Origin: Heloderma charlesbogerti
Lineage: Eukaryota; Chordata; Lepidosauria; Squamata; Helodermatidae
Assembly (NCBI GenBank): GCA_026122225.1
Contig: JANEZZ010003061.1
Location: forward strand, 4,030,001-4,094,000
Reading direction: 5' to 3'
DNA length: 64,000 nucleotides
Shown: one piece after another, positions 60,891 through 64,000 of the stretch
How the letters are laid out: each line of letters opens with the position of its first letter
Numbering within the stretch: the stretch's first letter is position 1
The notes under the pieces: generated by a model
Told to the model about the DNA's origin: nothing
The model's input: only the letters and a program-made list of their open reading frames with translations
Databases searched by the model: none
Made by a program: the position numbers and the translations under genes

Positions 60891-62040
60891 CACCAGTGGT
60901 GCCGCCATCCTCCATCATCCCTTGTCAGTGCCTTCCACCCAGGACTCCTAAAAATTGAGAAGAAAGGACACTGGAGAGTGTCCCAAGCAAGTTCTCAATT
61001 TATTTATTTTTTTGAAAAAAATTGGTCTTGCACATGTGTGCACATTTGAAAGTTGACTGCTATGAAATGTTTGTAATTTTCTCCTCTGCTTTACTGTTCT
61101 GCCATGAAATTTGCATATCTTTACTGATCCCACTCACTGCTCTGCCATGACATTTGCATAATTTACCAATCCCACTTACTGCTCTGCCTTGATTTGCGTA
61201 TCTTTACTGATCTCCTCATTCCCTGCTCTGTGTGGAAATTTGCATATCTCTACTGATCTCTGTCACTGCTCTGTAACCCACATGTATATCTGACAGCTAA
61301 CAACGGAGACCAGTGGAGGGAAGCAACAAGCACAAAGGGGTGTGAGGAGAGTCGAAACTGGCTGGTGCCTGCAGGAGAAGGAGCTTTTTGAGTGGGTATA
61401 ATTACTTCAGCAGTACCTGAAGCAGCCTTTTTTTTTAAAAAAAAGGTGTTCCAAGGCAAGTGCCTGAAGGGGAGGATGAAACTGACAAAGACATCGACAA
61501 GAGGGGGTTATTGGGATGCTGGGCTAAACAGCAGACAAGCAGTCTTGCACACTTGCACAAGACCCCACATTTTAAAAAAAGTTTGTGAACATAGGTTTGC
61601 ATGTCCATAAGGGCTCAGAAAATCATATGCATTTGGCGACCTGATGTGAGAGGGTGGGAGTTTCCTTGTGAGCTGGCAACCCCAATGGACCAATTGCAGA
61701 AAGGGTGCTGATGCAGGGAATGAGAAAATGAGGATTTCTGCTGCAAAGGTGCCTGGGATACGTGTCAGGAGGGGGCAGGAGGACTAAAGGGGAAACAACC
61801 CATGGCAAGCTGCAGTGTGCCCGATCGTCTGTTGGGAGTGATGTAGATTATTGAGCGAGCAACCAACCCATGGTGGCTTATCTTCAGGGTGGCTTAGCAT
61901 GATGTGCGAACGTGCCCAATGTGTGTGAAGGTGACAAGTCATATAGATACACTTACCAGGGAGCTGGGATTGTCTGAACCTCCCTGAGTGTACAGTTTGT
62001 GGCAAACCCAAGTTTACAACTGCAAAATGTCTGAAGATTT
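60891..62040. other. Local repetition of 'ctgctctgcc' and 'tttgcatatctttactgatc'
   Basis: Between 61083 and 61275 a unit of about 55-60 bp recurs roughly four times (tgccatgaaatttgcatatc, tgccatgacatttgcataat, tgccttgatttgcgtatctt, gtggaaatttgcatatctct), so this is a degenerate tandem array. The rest is unrecognised. Confidence 0.6.
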
Positions 62041-62130
62041 TATTTTATTTATTTAATTTCTATACTGCCCAATAGCTGAAGCTCTCTGGGCAGTTCACAA
62101 AAATTAAAACCACAAGGTGCAGCATAAAAC
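62041..62130 (-). mobile_element. L2 LINE 3' end fragment
   Basis: ttctatactgcccaatagct, gaagctctctgggcagttca, caaaaattaaaacca; identical in layout to 44840-44900. Confidence 0.75.
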
Positions 62131-62239
62131 AATATCATGGCCCTCAGAAACGGCATACTCCGGTGCTGCTCTCTCACGTCCATCATAACAGTGGCAAAAG
62201 CCCCACTGCTAAACAAGCACCACATTTAGAGTTTAGTAA

Positions 62240-63250
62240 CAACCTTACCTGTGTCCTTAGAAACCTGTACAAGGGTTAAGAAGCAACAGTAAGAACCAGA
62301 CATGGAACAACAGATTGGTTCAAAATTGGGAAAAGAGTACGACAAGGCTGCATATTGTCGCCCTGCTTATTTAACTTCTATGCAGAGTATATCATGAGAA
62401 ACGCCGGGTTGGATGAATCACAGGTCGGAATTAAGATTGCCAGGAGAATTATCAACAACCTCAGATATGCAGACCATATCACCCTAATGGCAGAAAGCAA
62501 AGAGGATCTAAAGAGCCTCTTGTTGAGGGTGAAAGTGGAGAGTGCAAAAGCTGGTTTGAAACTCAACATCAAAAAAACAAAGATCATGGCATCTGGCCCC
62601 ATCACTTCCTGGCATATGGAAGGGGAAGAAATGGAAGCAGTGACAGATTTTACTTTCTTGGGCTTCCAGATCACCGCAGACGGTGACTGTAGCCATGAAA
62701 TTAAAAGACACTTGCTCCTTGGGAGGAAAGCTATGGCAAACCTAGACAGCATAGTAAGAAGCAGAGACATCACCTTGCCGACAAAGGTCTGTATAATCAA
62801 AGCTATGGTTTTCCCAGTAGTAATGTATGGCTGTGAGAGCTGGACTGTAAGGAAGGCTGAGCGCCGAAGAATTGATGCTTTTGAACTGTGGTGCTGGAGA
62901 AGACTCTTACGAGTCCCCTGGACTACAAGGAGGTCCAATCAGTCCATCCTAAAGGAAATCAACCCTGACTGCTCATTGGAAGGACAGATACTGAAGCTGA
63001 AGCTCAAATATTTTGGCCACCTAATGCGAAGAGAAAACTCCCTGAAAAAGACCCTGATGCTGGGAAAGACTGAAGGCAAAAGGAGAAGGGGACAGCAGAG
63101 GATGAGATGGCTAGATAGCATCACTGATGCAATGAATATGAATTTGAGCACGCTCCGGGAGAGAGCGCAGGACAGGAAGGCCTGGCGTGCTATGGTCCAT
63201 GGGGTCATGAAGAGTCAGACACGACTTAACGACTGAACACCAACAACAAC
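62240..63250 (+). mobile_element. RTE/BovB LINE, copy C (5'-truncated)
   Basis: Begins within the RT region (ccttacctgtgtccttagaa) and runs to the BovB 3' end (gactgaacaccaacaacaac). Upstream sequence is unrelated. Confidence 0.92.
62355..63236 (+). pseudogene. BovB RT C-terminal part, copy C, open frame of 293 codons
   Basis: Reads MSPCLFNFYAEYIMRNAGLD, LRYADHITLMAES, then FLGFQITADGDCSHEIKRHL, VFPVVMYGCESWTVRKAER, LKLKYFGHLMRRENSLKKTL and ends VMKSQTRLND. No stop or frameshift. But the catalytic YADD reads YADH, so the second Asp is lost, and fingers and endonuclease are missing through 5' truncation. The ATG at 62355 is internal to the original ORF (the preceding LSPCLFN context has mutated CTG/TTG-type leucine region), not a native start. 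Not expected to be a functional protein. Confidence 0.88.
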
Positions 63251-64000
63251 TTGAAAGCTCCCTGACTAGATTCTCTCTCTCTTTCTCTCCATTTTACCAA
63301 AGAGAGTGTTTAGGCTAAGTGAGACAGCAATTTTGTAGGATAAGCAGCTGTCTGCAATGCCGGCGCTTCAGCAAAGACACTGTATGGGAAGTGGTTTAGG
63401 AAGAACATTCACAGCAAAGAACAGATCAGATGATGGGCTTATTGCTGTGATTCATTTGGCACTGGCAGAGAGCTCTTCCCTGTTGGCTACCCCCCCCCCC
63501 CGGCCCTGCTCTCTTTTGTTGTCAGCTCAGCTGGAACCTCAATATCAGCTCTCTGCTGATATATGTTATTGGCTGCAGAGGTTCTTTCCACTATAAAAGA
63601 AAGGAGCTGTGATTTATTTTTGATTCGCTTTGGAGAGAGAATGAGAGAGAGAGAGAGAGGCAGGCCGGTTCTTGTGGTTATCGTTCATAATTTATAAATA
63701 GCCCTTTCTGCTGTTATAAAGGCGCTTGGAGAAGCCAACAAAGCCTGGCTCCTCCTTGTTTTCCTGCATCTTCCTCAGCTCGGTGACAGCCAGGCACCGC
63801 AGATTCATCTCCCGCTGGCTCCCTGCTGCACGCCTGGGCTACAGACACAGTGTTTTTGGTGACACACCAAGCCGGAGGGAAGGGGGACTGTCATTAGTCA
63901 TGCTGCACAGAGTGGGCCACCAGAGATTTATATAACGCCTTCCAAACTTTCAGCCATCGCAGTGAGCGGAGTGACAAATAGTTATGGCAGTCTGAAACCA
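63251..64000. other. Unique sequence with promoter-like arrangement
   Basis: No repeat family seen apart from a C run at 63491-63500 and (GA)n at about 63642-63659. See the TATA/CCAAT entry. Frames of 69-79 codons have no domain. Confidence 0.4.
63568..63600 (+). promoter_or_regulatory. Possible core promoter: inverted CCAAT and TATA box
   Basis: attggctgc (inverse of a CCAAT core) lies about 20 bp before ctataaaaga. A start site would be expected near 63622. No exon can be recognised downstream, so this rests on motifs alone. Confidence 0.25.

Overview
The window reads as a vertebrate, most likely a squamate reptile (lizard or snake), nuclear genome segment. The evidence is the repeat set: several RTE/BovB LINEs, Sauria-type SINEs with a tRNA-like head and a BovB-like tail, L2 and CR1 LINEs, DIRS-type tyrosine-recombinase retrotransposons and many palindromic MITEs. 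There is no bacterial-style gene organisation, CRISPR array, rRNA or stand-alone tRNA gene.

Only one host protein-coding gene can be supported: the 3' end of KATNAL1 (katanin p60 subunit A-like 1, a microtubule-severing AAA ATPase) on the + strand. One internal exon (7174-7308) and the terminal exon with stop codon (18077-18275) are clear, followed by a 3' UTR with a polyadenylation signal at 18417. The exon that should lie between them is not found. The intron holds a BovB LINE (8865-11618) that is cut off abruptly by a ~4.9 kb block (11619-16545). That block has no recognisable element and its base composition drifts strongly: cytosine falls and guanine rises from left to right. It looks like low-quality or artefactual sequence, and it is the likeliest place for the missing exon to have been lost.

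Layout: 1-0.85 kb BovB and L2 fragments; 1.3-1.9 kb MITEs; 2.7-6.8 kb a decayed DIRS-like element carrying a Sauria SINE with a perfect target-site duplication; 6.8-18.4 kb the KATNAL1 3' end with its intronic CORE-SINE, BovB and anomalous block; 18.4-23.7 kb 3' UTR/intergenic sequence with MITEs; 23.76-29.35 kb a fuller DIRS-like element with gag, RT, RNase H and tyrosine recombinase regions; 29.4-44.7 kb intergenic sequence dense in MITEs, SINEs and LINE tails; 44.8-48.6 kb a LINE cluster (an L2 with one nonsense codon, L2 tails, a CR1); 48.6-56.8 kb mixed repeats plus AT-rich unique stretches that may be conserved non-coding sequence; 56.84-59.72 kb and 62.24-63.25 kb two more BovB copies; 63.25-64 kb unique sequence with a TATA/CCAAT-like arrangement.

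Nothing here amounts to a clearly new gene system. The best leads are the anomalous block with the missing exon, the inverted-repeat architecture of the two DIRS elements, a 42-bp SINE-head insertion flanked by a 10-bp direct repeat, and candidate conserved non-coding blocks.
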